DNA of 64,000 bases from Hofstenia miamia (lineage: Eukaryota; Xenacoelomorpha; Acoela): the NCBI GenBank assembly GCA_004352715.1, contig SCFE01000004.1, forward strand, positions 1,738,321 to 1,802,320, given 5' to 3'. The position numbers and the translations under genes are program-made. The notes below the pieces were generated by a model. It was not told the DNA's origin. It saw only the letters and a program-made list of their open reading frames with translations, and searched no databases. Below are positions 36,735 to 50,410 of the stretch, one piece after another (the first letter of the stretch is position 1; the number at the start of each line of letters is the position of its first letter).

Positions 36735-38270
36735 TGTTTGTTCAAATAATCTTACACATGTTTAAGAATATATCAAACATATTAACCAATTCAATTTTAT
36801 GCATTTCATTTAACATCCACTAAACTTTGGTACTTAAAGAATTTTAAAATTAGCTGACAAACTGGCTTCCACAGTATATATAAATCTGTGTACAGTTAAT
36901 AAATATAACCAATACTTTTTCAGTGAAGTGGTTAATTAATAGCCATTTTTGTTGAAGGATGTTGCCACAAGGAGACTGGGCAGGGCTTTTCTCCAACTTT
37001 TCTCAAAAAAACCACAGGTCTATGCACATCCTTGTTACCTTATGAGAAATTTAATAAGCTTCCTCTACTCTTAAAAATACTAAAAAGGCCCCACCTATGA
37101 AATAAAACCTAAAATCCTAGAAAATTCATAGATCTCTACCTATGAGCTATTTTAGCCCTGATCATCCAGGTGAAGTCAACATAATCAAAGTGTTCAATAC
37201 AAATGACACTTTGTATGAAATACAATAGCTGTAGAGTGATCAATTTAAAACTGTTAAGTACATTAATGGCACAACATTTCAAATGTCTTGTACACCCAGG
37301 CATTTTCTAGAGGTCCTGTAGAGTCATCAAGATTCAATCCTGCTATGCCTCAACAGGAATGAAGCTTCATTTAACTACTATGGTGCCGATTGCTTTATTA
37401 AAAATTGTTGTGATTCATTGATGTTTCTTCTAAAAATGTGTTAAGATGAACATGAAAAAGCATGTCAGCATTCTGAATGAAAACTTCAACATGTTTAATA
37501 AACTATAAATTTAGCATTTTAGATTGTGAAAACTCATGGATCTAAGCAATGGGGACTTCTGAAATCCATGTTTACCTAATTTTATCTTTAACATATTAAA
37601 TTCATTTTATAACAAATTTCAAATGATCAAAATGTATTTAAAATATTATTGATTTTAATAATTTTTCCAAATTTTAGTATTTTTGTACCAAATAATTAAG
37701 AAATATGAAAATTATCTTACATTAATTGCTTTTTGTTCTAAAAAATAAATACCCACTTTATATAAGAACCTAGTAATATTGGAGATTCATCATCTTAATT
37801 TTAATGTTTTGTTATATAGGGCAGATGTTTCAATCCTATGCCTACAAAAATACAACTTCATGCTTACATAGAAATTTCTAATCAGCATAGATCATTCATT
37901 CTCAAAATTCTGATGTGCTAAGAATCATGAGGTTCAAAATTATTGAAGATATTCCCCAGTTCTAGACCTTTTTTCTATCCTAGAATAATTTGAATTTGCA
38001 ATTAGTAAATATTACATAAAAAAGTAAATCCCAAAGATTGACCAACCACCAAATGAAAATTAATTGTCTATATCTTTTTCTCTCCAGATTTCACAAAACA
38101 GTGATGATAGTTGTATAGTCTATTGAGTGATGAGGAAATTAACCTGATCCCTGAAGTTGCTCACAAGAACAAAAAACACAACATGAGACAGGATCACTAT
38201 GAAACTGGGATCAAATTTTCAATTTCAACTGAGAATTGGACCAATTTGATTTAGTATTTGAATTATGGTA
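36735..38270 (+). repeat. Copy 2 of the collinear diverged duplication (partner 4860-6500)
   Basis: The two blocks 36738-36950 and 37727-38250 follow the same order and spacing as in copy 1. At comparable sites copy 1 has CCACCGTATA and TTTCGATT while this copy has CCACAGTATA and TTTCAATC, so CG has become CA. The copy lies wholly in the CpG desert. Confidence 0.6.
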
Positions 38271-41200
38271 TACATGCTAAACATAAATGTGCCTATAATA
38301 TCTCCATTTGATATTCTGTTAGGCTAATAATGCATCATTTTACAACATTAAATTTTAGTAAGGGATCAGAAATTGATGTATCTATATACAAATATAAAGC
38401 ATGATAAATTAAACAGATTAATTTATTTCTAAACAAATTGGAACAAACTCAAATACAACAGTAGAAATTCTGAACTAAATTATCATTATTTGAAAAAAAT
38501 TGAGGAATCAAAATTTAGTCAAATCTAGGATGAAAAATATTTTGCAAAAATCAAGTTATGGAATTTCAATACCTCCATCAGAAATTTCAAGATCTGCCCA
38601 TGGTAATAGCTATATACTGTATTACATGTAAAGAAAATATCAAAAACACTAACAAAGCTTACTACACTGATTGAATACTAAACTGAAAATAGTTCTCTAA
38701 TGTAAACAAACCTTTAAGCAACACATATTGGAAGTAGCCTTTGATTATATATTTAGTGACATTTTATTAAAGATTTAACTGATTTGCCACATAATTTAAG
38801 AAATGACTTGGTGAATTCAAATTATGTTACAATACAATGTAAATTTCACAACTTTGCCATGAAAAAATGTAAAATAATGAAAATTTCATGTAGCTTTGCT
38901 ATTGGGTATACTGTTTTGATTCAGGAATGCTATTCATAATAAATTACTGTGTGTCTTCCACTAAGGAAGTTACTTACAGTTGAAATAGAAACACATGTGC
39001 ATAAATACATTATTTCCCAAATGGAATATTGACTCTGCTGTAGATTATGCATTATTGTATAATGAAAATTTTCATCTGTGTAAGAAACACAGATGAATTT
39101 GCTTGAGCAAGTTAGTCAAGATTCCATGTTGAGTTTCTTTTCATTTATTTATCCATATAAATGTTTGAAAACAATTTAAGCAAACACTAGTTAATATATT
39201 GTATTCCTCAACATAGCAATTAATCATGGTGCATAGTACTTAAAAGATAAAGAATCATTAATATTTTGTAAATGGCTTAAACAAGTATGAGTGATATAAC
39301 AAAGAACAAGAAATATAAAATCACTTAAGAAAAGTATAAATTAATTGTTTGGCAGAAACTGTCTAATAAAAACAAGTTGAAATCAACTCATCCATTTTAT
39401 ATTTAGTCATAAATAGATGTAAGACTGAACTATAATTTTTAATTCTACCATCTTTCCACATCAAATACATTAGTCATGCATACAATCATAGGTAGGGTCT
39501 TTAGGGAGATATTACACCATGGGCTTTTGCCCAGATCAAAACACTTAAATTAATTGCCCATTTGTGTATCATTCTTCCCTGAACAAGATAATTGTGTGCT
39601 TGGGGACAAACCATGAAATATTGACAAGTATTTTAATTCTTTCATCACCAATTTGTACATATATATTGGATTAACAATAAATTTAGTATTCAAATGAGCC
39701 ATGTTGAAAATCATTCAAAACTAAGGGTAATCTGAGTTACCAAATATAAATGCAAAATATTTAAAAGTAGCAAAGAATTATTTAAAAAATTCTATGATAT
39801 CAAAGTAGACATTATTTAAGAACTATTTTCCCCAAAATTTCAGTAATTGAACTATATTCTTCATTATAGCTGTGTTTATTATCATTTCTATTATAGAATT
39901 TTTATTAATCTTCAACAACAAATCCTCATATATTGCTGTTTTGAAAATGTAGTTAGATTGACAACACAGCTGGTAAAAATTCTATTTTTGAAAAAATATT
40001 GACAATAACATAAGTTCAAATAGTGAGTTTTCAAAATACTTGAGCTGGGCAGTTCAAATAATCAAAATTTCTATATGAACATCCAAATTTGTTCAAATTA
40101 TGAGTCATTCATGAGCCAAGACTTGACAGTGAATTTAAATTCTTCTAATGTTCATTATTTTGAAATATTTTTCAAGGCATAGCATTGATGAGAAGTAAAT
40201 TTATTATATATTTTCCATTGTTCACATACACTTTCATTACTGTGTTTTGAATCACTGATTTTATTTTTCCAAAGAAATTGTAGCATAAACAATTGAATGA
40301 TATGACTAAGCATATGTAAATGTAGTCACACCTAAAGAATAATTACATTTTTCTCAATAGTGTTAAGCACACTTAATTACATGATATTTTGGTATGAAAA
40401 TGTAGTGATTCACCAATAAAATTTAAGACTGTAATTATTTTCCATTTTCCTCCAAATGCTAGTGTATTAGTTTTTTCAACACCCCTACCAAAAGAGTCAT
40501 TAAGCAATCTGATCACATAGATTTAATAATTTTGCTGATTCTTGAAACAGAATGGATGTATCCAATTTTAATATAAAAATTCCTAACTACCTTGACATGT
40601 CTCAGTGCATCAGTCCATTATGTATAATACCAAAGAGCACTTAAAATAGTTCATTTGCCCCAATGGAGTCATTTCATGAAATTTTTATTTCCCTAATTGT
40701 TCAAAATTTATAATTATAAAGTTGAAAAAGTTACTTAAGGATTGCATTGGCTTTCAAACCTTTATATTTTTTTATAGAAAATAAATTTTAATTTTCATCC
40801 CATTGCTGCCATAATGTAATTCTGTATATAAAATTCAATGAAAATATCCATCAAACTTACATTTTTACATATGAAAGGAAAGACATGAATTGGTTGAAAA
40901 TTTAAGCTTATTTTTGCAAAAAAATACAATGTTTTTAAAGTTTGTACATACCTTAAATAATTTTTTAGAACTTATTGTTGTAAGTTTTGAAAAATTTGGA
41001 AAATTAAAATTTTGTGAAATGACTCCCTTAACATCTGTTTTGGATATACCAAGTTATTGTCTTGCATAGAACAGTTGAAAATATTACCACACCATATTTG
41101 TATTGGATGTTAGAGAAAAGATATTTACCAAGATAAAGTCCTAAAGTTGCATAGACTGTAATAAATGCAATACTGTAACAATATGCTCCCAAGAACCAAA

Positions 41201-41404
41201 TTTGGATCTAAGGCTGACAAATCAGCTTGCAGCTCAATTAACTTCTATATTATCTAGTTAGAACCTTCTTTTATGTTTAATAAGCCTATTAGATTATTTT
41301 GAAACTGTCTCAAGGCTAAAAGTTTGGCAGTGTCTAGTTGTAAATAGATAGTAGTCATTTTTAAATCTTTAGGCAATTCACAAAGGCCACACATCTAAGA
41401 AGAA

Positions 41405-41530
41405 TGTATAGATGCAGGTTTTAAGCTTGAATATGGAATTCAATAAGGATGTGTCCTAAGCCTGAGCTTATTTAACTTCTCTTTCAACTATCTAATCATT
41501 AGGGACTCTGTTGTGCTGGCTAAGATAATG
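41405..41530 (+). mobile_element. LINE reverse transcriptase relic
   Basis: The + strand reads LEYGIQ, stop, GCVLSLSLFNFSFNYLI. This is a damaged form of the 'G-I-R-Q-G-C-V-L-S-P-L-F-N' box of non-LTR reverse transcriptases. The Arg position now reads Gln (CAA), the change expected when a CGA codon loses its CpG. Only this short piece is recognisable. The GCVLS style differs from the GVPQGS style of the 18-27 kb family, so it derives from another LINE lineage. Confidence 0.6.
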
Positions 41531-41607
41531 ATTAGGGTGAACAAAATCAAAATAAGTCAACACTGAAAAAAAAGATCAATTTTGTCTAAATAGTTCGAAG
41601 TTTAATT

Positions 41608-41972
41608 GTTTTAATCTGGATTTTTTAGTATTCTGAATGTAAAGAACTCAAACTCAAATAAACTTGCAAAACTTGATCAGAAAAACCCAGAAAAGAAATC
41701 ATTTAAACTTGAGCTCAAACTTGATCAAAAATCTACTTGAAAATACAGTGAAAATGACATTATTTAAAATTTCTATTTTATTGTAAATTGCAAATTACTA
41801 TTTTTTAGCTTAAAAAATTCAAAATTGCTGCTAAATAAATGTTTTTTAACCTAGGAAACTGAAATAAGAAAAAACTTGATTGAAGTCACAGTTTTCTTTA
41901 AAAAAATACATGAACTCAAACCTGAACTTGGACCAAGCAACTCAAACTTGACTCAAAAACCCTGTTTTTAAT
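41608..41972. mobile_element. hAT-type MITE, diverged copy
   Basis: The element body (41616-41964) is a diverged relative of the one at 45613-45915: both contain AACTCAAA.TCAAATAA.CTTGCAAAACTTGAT-like runs, split here to stay short. The right end is ACTCAAAAACCCTG. The left end is degraded (CTGGATTTTTTAGTATT). The flanks are GTTTTAAT (41608-41615) and TTTTTAAT (41965-41972), an 8-bp target duplication with one mismatch. It is older than the second copy. Confidence 0.65.
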
Positions 41973-42597
41973 GCATATGCATAAATGTATTTGAAATTTC
42001 AAAATCAAATTGAAGACAAAATATTTTGTTGAATTATTTTAGAAGAATAACAATTTATGAAATGTTATCATAAAATCTCCTTAAGCCATATAATACAAAT
42101 AATTTTACAATATTTTTTAATAGCAAAGAATTTTATGAGTTTTGCACTTAAATTGTAAACAAAAGTTTAAGTAGGATGAAGCCTCTACCTATAAGCCTAA
42201 ATCCTCATGTTTAATTCATTTAGGTTTTAACAATATAAATTTCTTGCTTACAGGAACATGGGAAAATATCACTGCACAATATTTAATTATTCAAATAGAA
42301 ATATGTTAGAGCAAGTATTTAATTACTATACTTTGCTAATGTTTATAAAAATGATATTATAAAGCATGTGATTGCTGAGAAAGCAAGAACTACTATCAAT
42401 GAGGCAATAATGCAAAAGTCAGTGAAAGTCACAAATATGTGGAAAATTAATTGGACGTGTAAAATGCTTTGAGTCTTAGTCAACCTCATTGCTTTTTCAA
42501 AAATTTCATAAAATTATATATTACATATCTTAGTGAATAATCATTGCAATCAGTTCATTAAATCTTATAAAAGATATATTATTGAAAATAGAAATGT

Positions 42598-43018
42598 TAA
42601 AAAGCAGGTTGGTGCTTTTTATCAACATATGAAACCTTGAAACCAACATAGGGAACCTTGAGATCAACATAGCAAATTGTTATGACAATATAAACAAAAA
42701 TTTAGCATGAATGAGGTATGAAGATTAATAACATTAGATGGGTCAATTAAAACTTTCTCATATTTACATTAAAATATTTATCTGAGTTTTTGTTATAAAA
42801 TCAAGTATAATATTTTATCATTTAGTCTAGATTACAACTCAATAAACAACTGCTAAAACTAAATTTTGATGTCTCTTTTGATATTATTGATACATATACC
42901 TCATTCATGCTAAATTTTTTGTTCATATTGTCATAATGATTTGCTATGTTGATCTCATGGTTCCCTATGTCAGTTTCAACATTTCATATGTTGATAAAAA
43001 GTACCAACCTAAAAAGCA
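42598..43018. mobile_element. Mutator-type MITE with long inverted repeats and a 9-bp target duplication
   Basis: The body 42607-43009 (403 bp) has terminal inverted repeats of about 113 bp: 42607-42719 against 42896-43009, opening with GGTTGGTGCTTTTTATCAAC versus GGTTGGTACTTTTTATCAAC. The perfect direct repeat TAAAAAGCA flanks it at 42598-42606 and 43010-43018. Long TIRs plus a 9-bp target-site duplication are the hallmark of Mutator-like elements. The interior of about 175 bp is non-coding. The intact duplication suggests a relatively recent insertion into the CpG-poor region. Confidence 0.85.
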
Positions 43019-45604
43019 TGCTTAAGAAAGACAATAAAAATTCTAGGGATAATGTGCAGGTCAATGTTAGTGCTTCTTATTACCTTATTGAATATGCTTA
43101 GTATAAAATTCATGAATTTTACAAAAGCTAAAAAATCTTTATGTCAATTTTTAGGTAAAAACTTATTTCAAATATAAAAGATCAAAATGTTTGGGTAAAA
43201 ATTTCAAATTGTTTATGTAATAATGATCTCTGTCTGAGGAACCAATACTGAGTTTGCTGCACTGCCTAGATATTGCTCTAGCACTACCAACAATGGTCAC
43301 ATTGGAGTTAGTGATGAGGAAAGTAGTTAGTGGGTACTAAATTTGAAGTTGTTATGATGTCTCTCTGGTGAAATCAGAAATTTTCTTAATTGATCATATC
43401 ATGTTCTCAAGAAGCTAATGGTAACACAGAGGTGATTTGGAATAAAATGTCTGGGGAGGAAATTATATTCCATATTAGAAACAGATCATGTGCACATGTT
43501 ATCAGGATAGTAGGTCCTCAATTGTAATGTCACAAATGATAATACACAGATCTCTCATTCTAATGTAGTAGCAAATAGCTGAAAATGCATAAACAAAGAC
43601 TGTTTCTAGTTGTATAAGAGCAGAGCTTGGTATTTTTATCATATTAAGGCTTGCTACCTTGACATAAATGAAAGCACATTGACACACAAAATAGGAGGCC
43701 TTCAGATTTCTCCCTATTAATAAGGATAGTGATGGGAAGTTGTCTGTGTTCTAAGGCAAAGGACTTTTACACAATACCAATAAGGGCTTTAGTAGCATTA
43801 AAAAATAATGTAATTAGTAATTTTTTATAGTCATTATTTTTTTCTGTCAGAATATTTTACAATGTTCATAAAGAATATGAAAAGCAGAAAAAGCCATCAA
43901 ATCAATATTATAGAATTTGATCCAGGTCTGTTAGTTTTGTAGCATTTGCCTTTTTTGCAAGCATATTTAGCTGAGAACTGGAAAAAGGCAATATATAAAT
44001 GGTTGTCAAGAATATATTTTTTGGTTACTCTTTGAAAGTAATGCTCTGTGAATCCACTATTTCAATTTCAAATTTGAATCAGAATATTAAGTCAAGGAAT
44101 TTGCAAAGCTGAATCCAAAGTACAGTAGTAGTCCAAAGTCAAATTAAACTACTCCAAAATAATTAAATTTTTTTTGCTAAAAAATAAATTCTAAAATGGC
44201 AGCAACATATAAACTTTTCTCTGTGTTTGACAATTCTCTCTTCATGAAGTTATTAATGCTTGCCTGATGAGAAGAAGATGAAGAACCAATGCCCTCTTTA
44301 TTCAGTTGCTTTTACTTTCACAAAAAATTTTTGCACAGAACTTTTTCAAATGCTTCTAAAGTTTTGATGTGGTTCCTGAACTTGATGATATTAGAGTCTT
44401 TGCAAGGCCATGCATTTCTTGTTTCCCTGTGCTCTTGTGTCAAAATATGCACATATAGCAGGCATCAGCTAAGTATAAGAACAATGATGCTGTGTAAAAT
44501 ACTAAAAGTAAAATGAATGTTAAAAATATGCATATTGTAGAAAACAAGTTAGGAGATATGAGGGTAAATAAATTGAGATTATTTACTTCAAAGAGAAAAC
44601 ATGTTGTATTTTGCATTTTTTTGTAATAGACATTTGTGTTTGTCCCATTTAAGCAACAGTTCTCCTGTGATAAAGATGAAAAAATGTTATACAAGTAAAG
44701 TACAACTATATTGCTAACGTAAAATAGAAGTGTTTGAAATGCAAAAGTGCCACTTTATCAAGATTTAAAAATTCAAATCCATGCATTCCATTCTGAATCC
44801 CAAATCAAATCCAACATAGATTTGGATTCAGATTTGATTTCAAATATTTGTAGGACCCTACTTGAAAAAAGTAAACATACTAGATGATTGCAATATGTGC
44901 TAAGCAGGGTAATTCATCAGCATGAGTTCAAAAGTGATTATCTTATTAGAAGAGACAAATAGTATTCATAGTAAAATGTGGCCTAGAATTTCACAAAGAA
45001 AAAGATTGTGAGATACACAGACAGGTAATAGACATTTCAGGCTCTGAGATCATTTTTGCTTGTGTAGTGCTTTTAAATGGGGTGCTGCCTAGGAGGCACC
45101 TCTGTGAAAATGTTGATGTATAATTAAAACAAAAAATTTATGAGCTATTATTTAATATTAATACAGTTACTTTACCAGTGCTGTGCAAGGAATGCACATC
45201 TTCTCTAATGCTTGTCATCACTTGTCAGCAGAGCATTTGACACTGGTGATACCTTGTGATTGCATGTAAGCATTCATAAGAAAAACAGCAGTTTTCCTAA
45301 CATAAGCAAAGGAATTTTATTAGGTTCTTTACCACTTGAGAAGTAAACTCCTGTAATATCCAAGTCTATTTTATCATTAAGCATGTTAGGCTGTAAATAA
45401 AATTTTAAATTCCACTCTCTTGTATTGAGAGAAACTGTTGGTTTTAAATAATTAATTCATAAACAGCATGCAGAATTCTTTTCTTATTTACCCACCAAAC
45501 AGAATATAATAATTATACTTCTGAATACATTTTATGAAATCCTGCTTACCTCAATAAAATTTTTTTGATTATTGAGAGCAATGGGTAGTCTGTTAGGCCA
45601 CTTG

Positions 45605-45923
45605 ATTGGTAGCAGGGTTTTTGAGTACTTGGAATGTTAAGAACTCAAATTCAAATAAGCTTGCAAAACTTGATTGCAAAAACTCAGAAGAGAAATAATC
45701 AAAACTCAAACTCACTTGAAAATCCACTCAAAAATATTGTAAAAATTAAATTTTTTTAAATATCAATTTTCTTACTAATCATAAAAATTATTTTTTAGCT
45801 TAGAATTATTGTAAAATAAATGTTTTTTAACCTAAAAAACTTGGAAATAGAAAAAAATGTGATTGAACTCAGAATATCATTTGCAAAATTACTCAAACTC
45901 AACTCAAACACCCTGATTGGTAG
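45605..45923. mobile_element. hAT-type MITE with an 8-bp target duplication
   Basis: The body 45613-45915 (303 bp) begins CAGGGTTTTTGAGT and ends ACTCAAACACCCTG, which are imperfect inverted repeats starting with CAGGG, a frequent hAT terminus. ATTGGTAG is repeated exactly on both sides (45605-45612 and 45916-45923), the 8-bp duplication characteristic of hAT transposition. The interior is rich in CTCAAA and TTTTTTA motifs and codes for nothing. Confidence 0.85.
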
Positions 45924-48700
45924 CAAGATAAGTTACAAAATCACATCACATTGCCAAATATCTCTGTAGTTAGACATATGATTTTAACAAAATGTGGCAG
46001 ATCACTTTTGACAAATCATATAGTCTAAATTGTAAAATAAAATAAATGTTATCAAATTAAATCAACAGCAGGTTTTGTTAACACAACTAAAGGTAATTTG
46101 TGGCAGCACAGACTTAAACCTATATTCCATATTGCATACTTAAAGAAACAAAACATATTTATCACAATTGCACTGAGGTAATTTAAAGGAATAAAACAAA
46201 ATTGCTTACAGATGAAATATGACATTCTCCAGGAGATAACATTGGTAAATAGGCACTACTATGCTATAAAATATAATTTTATCATTTTGAATTGAAGTTG
46301 CAGATCAACAAACACGCTATTAGATTTCTGAGATTTCAGGGATATATTTTACAACATTTGCAATATATGTAGATATATATATAAGCTATTTTTGTTATGG
46401 AAAAAATATATAATTTTTGCATATATAAATGATATATTTGTACACTTGCAGCCATGTTATTATATATAACTCATAGAAAATCCTTTGCTTCTTTAAAGCA
46501 ACATTATGCATTTGCAAATATATCCTAGTTAGCTAAGTACCTATTATGGCTTATATGGATAATTTAAAAGCCATCTTTCTCAATATTTTTTGTTTGTTTT
46601 TAGATTAATTTCAATGTCAAAAATCTTAAAGTTTCTAGAAAAAGGCCACATACTTTGACTATGCAAAGACAGCATGCAAGTCCAATTTATACTTAAACCA
46701 CCTGCCTTGAAAACATCTGGAAGCATTCATTGACCTTATTACAGCATATCCTCAAAGGAAGAAGGAAAGTTGAGTATGATGGTTTTGAGTTGAATACAGT
46801 CAAGTGATTTTATAATTGAGGTGTGTCTTTGCTTTCAATGATTGAAAGTGTAATTCTAATGTTTAATGTTACACATTTAAGCAAAAGGAAATAATGAAAA
46901 GTTGCAGCAGCATTCTTTCAAAAAGTTAAATTTGTATATTTGGGCATCACCACTGGCCTACTTTTATGCCCAATGGCAAAATAAGACATATCATCAACTA
47001 ATCAGAATATTTTGTTAAAAAACTATGGCTTACAGTTAAATAAGACTGTTTCAAGCTATTTCATACATGATAAACAAAATTTTTACAGTGTTTTTGTCCT
47101 AGGTAGAATAATTTGTTTCCTTAAAATGAAAATATTAAAATCTACTTTTTATATCCAAGTTAAGAGTTATTTTAGACTATGCATTAACCAAAATTTTTTG
47201 TAAATTCACACCTATTTGTATAATGGTGTTTTAAAAAAACAATACCCTAAAAATCCCTTGAATGTTTAAATTAAGAAAAAAAACTTTAGATTTAATTATT
47301 GTGCATACCTTTAACTAGAATTTACTCAAAATTTGTTTTTATGGTAATATGTTTAATATATCATGTCATACAAGGTTAATATGGGAATAACTGGCAGATT
47401 TGACTTTTGTCCTTAATGTCTTTTTTACTTTTTACTACACATACAGCTTTTTAGACTTGTATATGAGGACATTTTTATTCTGCTAGTTAAGGGAAAAATA
47501 GTCAGTTATAATCCAAATCTTTTATCATCAGGAAACATTTTAAACATTTTATATTTAATATATATAGGTTCAAGTTTCCTTGACTGTCCACCTTTGCTGC
47601 AGAATGTGAGTGCCACAGTACATACTCAAAACCTTGCACTTAAAACATAGACTGCCACTGAATAAGCTTTTCAACAGTTCTATGCATTCAGAGAGAATGT
47701 TCCATCATTGAGTACAATAATTGACAAAAAATGGTATCTGTAATTACAACACCTGGCTTTATAAATATTATGGCATCAGTATGAAATCAGAAAGCAGTCC
47801 TAATTCCCTATCACCTGATTTGTGGATTTACATAGGCTACTGTTTTATAACTAACAACTCATGCTAATATACCCTTCCTAGTAAAAGTAAAAGTAAACAG
47901 AAGTTCATGTGGCCACACCCAACTGACATGAAACTGAAAAGGTGGTGAAAGAGTAATATAGGATGGAGCCCTAATAAAGAGAAGAAAAAGAGAATCCCTA
48001 ATACTCTTGGGTGCAGTAAATGAAGCTCACATGCTAAGTAAAAAGCCTAAGGTCAGTATTTTTCTCATAGAAATAATAACAATTTTAACAATGAATGGAA
48101 TGCATAATAACAAAAACTACTAACTGTACACCTAGCCCTGGTTAAATGACATGATAGTCAAGCTGTGCTCAATCTAGGTGCCTTTAACTTTGCAGAAAAA
48201 GTTTAGAAAAGCATAATTTAATAAAAGTGAAGTCAATAGAAAACAGAAATGAGTTTACTGAAACCAAAATTAATTTGACTGAAACAAAGTGAAAATATCA
48301 CAAAATTGTTAAAGGCATTAAACAATATTACACTGTTGCTAACATGAGTAAATTGAACAGGTTCTGTGCAATAACCTTTTAAACTATAACAAAATTACTG
48401 GTTAATAATTAATGGAAATAATTAAGCTAAAATCACACAGTTTACATAGAACTAAATTCACCTAATTATAAATTGATCATTGTAATTTGCAGAGTTCTTA
48501 TTACCAATGTCGAAATTAAAATTGATGAATGATGCAAATATGGCACAACATATAATTACAGTCATTTAATTATCATGATCTAGCACTACATTTGAAATAT
48601 AGCACTAAATCAGTAAGCACAGCTAATATTTAGGGATCCTTTGCTGCTTTGTTCAATATTTCATTGTGAAAATAATTTGCAGTTAGAATTCTCCATTTTA

Positions 48701-50410
48701 ATCTATTGCTCATAGAATTATTGCGTCATTTGATTGTAGAACACTTTGAGGTGTTTCTTAACCTTAATGCTTTTTTGAAATTTGCAACCTATAACAATTT
48801 CAAAGAGAACAATTTAAAATAGAACATATTAATTCATTCAGATGTATCTATAGTTCTGATTTATTTATAAAAATATCAAAAATTGTATAATTCTGATTCT
48901 GATACATTACAAGTTTTCGTCATTAGGTATCGCCCTAATGTTTTTCTTTAGAATTGCAGTAGTAGGACAGTTTGCGCAACATTTTATTTAGTTAAATTAT
49001 ATAAGATTATTTTTGTTTACATTTTTTTAATTTATTGAATTTCAAGGTAACAATATCTTTTATAAATTCTTGAAAGTTATTTTTATACATGTTTACATGT
49101 CGAAATGACCAATGGCTTAGTGTAATTAAAATTTGTAACATTAAGTATATTATCAGATATCTATAAATTTAAAACTCAAAGCTAATAAGATGCTTCCTGT
49201 AAAAACTAACCGTTCGCCATATATTTTGATATTTAAAAATCAATGATTTAATATCTATGTTTTCAGAATGATTCAAAAATATAAACCCCGACGCTTTAGA
49301 AGACCCAATTTATCTATTTGAATACTTGAAATTTCCCTAAATATTACAGAATTATTACAGGAATAGTGAATACTGATATTGTCTTAGAATGCCACTTAAA
49401 AAATGAGAATGTTATTCAATTTCTGGGCTGAATTAGCTAAAATTTAGTAAATATCGGTTCTAGACCAAGGAAAGCCTTATGTATGGTATATAGTTAGTCC
49501 CTCCAATTGCATAGTTGGCCATTTGTTCATATCTTTCTAAAAATTTGCCAATAATGGCTCAAAATAGTAATCTGATTGGAAGAGCAATATTCGAAGTTGT
49601 CCACCTTCAGGTTACAAATATTTGAAAATATTCTATCCTTGCATTTGCAAATCTACCTTTCATCCTGTATGCAATTTCCGAGAATAAGTTTGTCTATTAT
49701 TTTATAGCTGAGCTTCGTGCAGTAAGGGTTTGGGCTTAAAATTTAATTTTTTTGTTAATATTGTTAATTCCCGCATCATATTAATATAGATTTATAATTG
49801 ATGTTTTCTTCGTTATATTTGTTTCAATAATTATTCAACTTGGCTTATATAAATGATTTTGATGTATCGTTGGATAGGTTGAATTTAAATTTTTTGTGTC
49901 GTTTTTAAAATAGTACATTGTCAGTATTTTCTGATCTTTCAAATTTTTCTTATATTCTCGAAATGCTTTTACAAATTCACATTTCTGATAGCTTAGAATT
50001 GCTTATATTGAATCACGTTAAAATCATGCATAATTTGGAAATTTTAATTTTTGATGATGTGAACGAAATTGATACCAATAAAATGTAATTATCCCACATG
50101 AATTGCAAAATTTGTAGAAAGTAGAAGTATTACAAGAAGTAGTGAATCGTGCATGTAATTTTTTAGTTTAGAAAAGTTTTCTTTTAAGCACTATACATTT
50201 TGGTTTCTAGTTATTTTCTTATTGAATGGTATTTTTCCGGGTTTGTTTTAGCAGACTTTCTTCAAACATTGAATTTATTATTTTAATAGTTTTTTTTATT
50301 TACTTTGGATGTTAACTTGCCGTCCTCCATTAATGTTTGTTTAAATATTTAATACTTCCTGTATTTTATATATACAATATTAGTTAAAACTTGATTTTAT
50401 GCGTAATTAC
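48701..50410. other. Upstream region of the eL19 gene
   Basis: CpG frequency returns to normal from about 48720. No other gene is visible. No TATA box or initiator can be assigned with confidence in such AT-rich DNA. The tract just upstream of 50410 is T-rich and ends in an acceptor-like sequence. Confidence 0.5.

Larger units (their letters stand above)
35600..48700. other. CpG desert of about 13 kb, no gene seen
   Basis: By eye I find only about nine CG dinucleotides (near 35598, 36125, 36385, 37387, 41596, 42456, 44719, 46315 and 48511), and none between 37388 and 41595. Flanking DNA of similar AT content has roughly one per 50-100 bases. TG and CA look abundant. No exon with good borders, no RNA gene and no domain was found; the longest frames (43502-43687, 44289-44516, 44440-44694) are featureless. 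Three MITEs and one LINE relic are listed separately. This compositional island probably reflects long-term germline CpG methylation. Confidence 0.85.
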
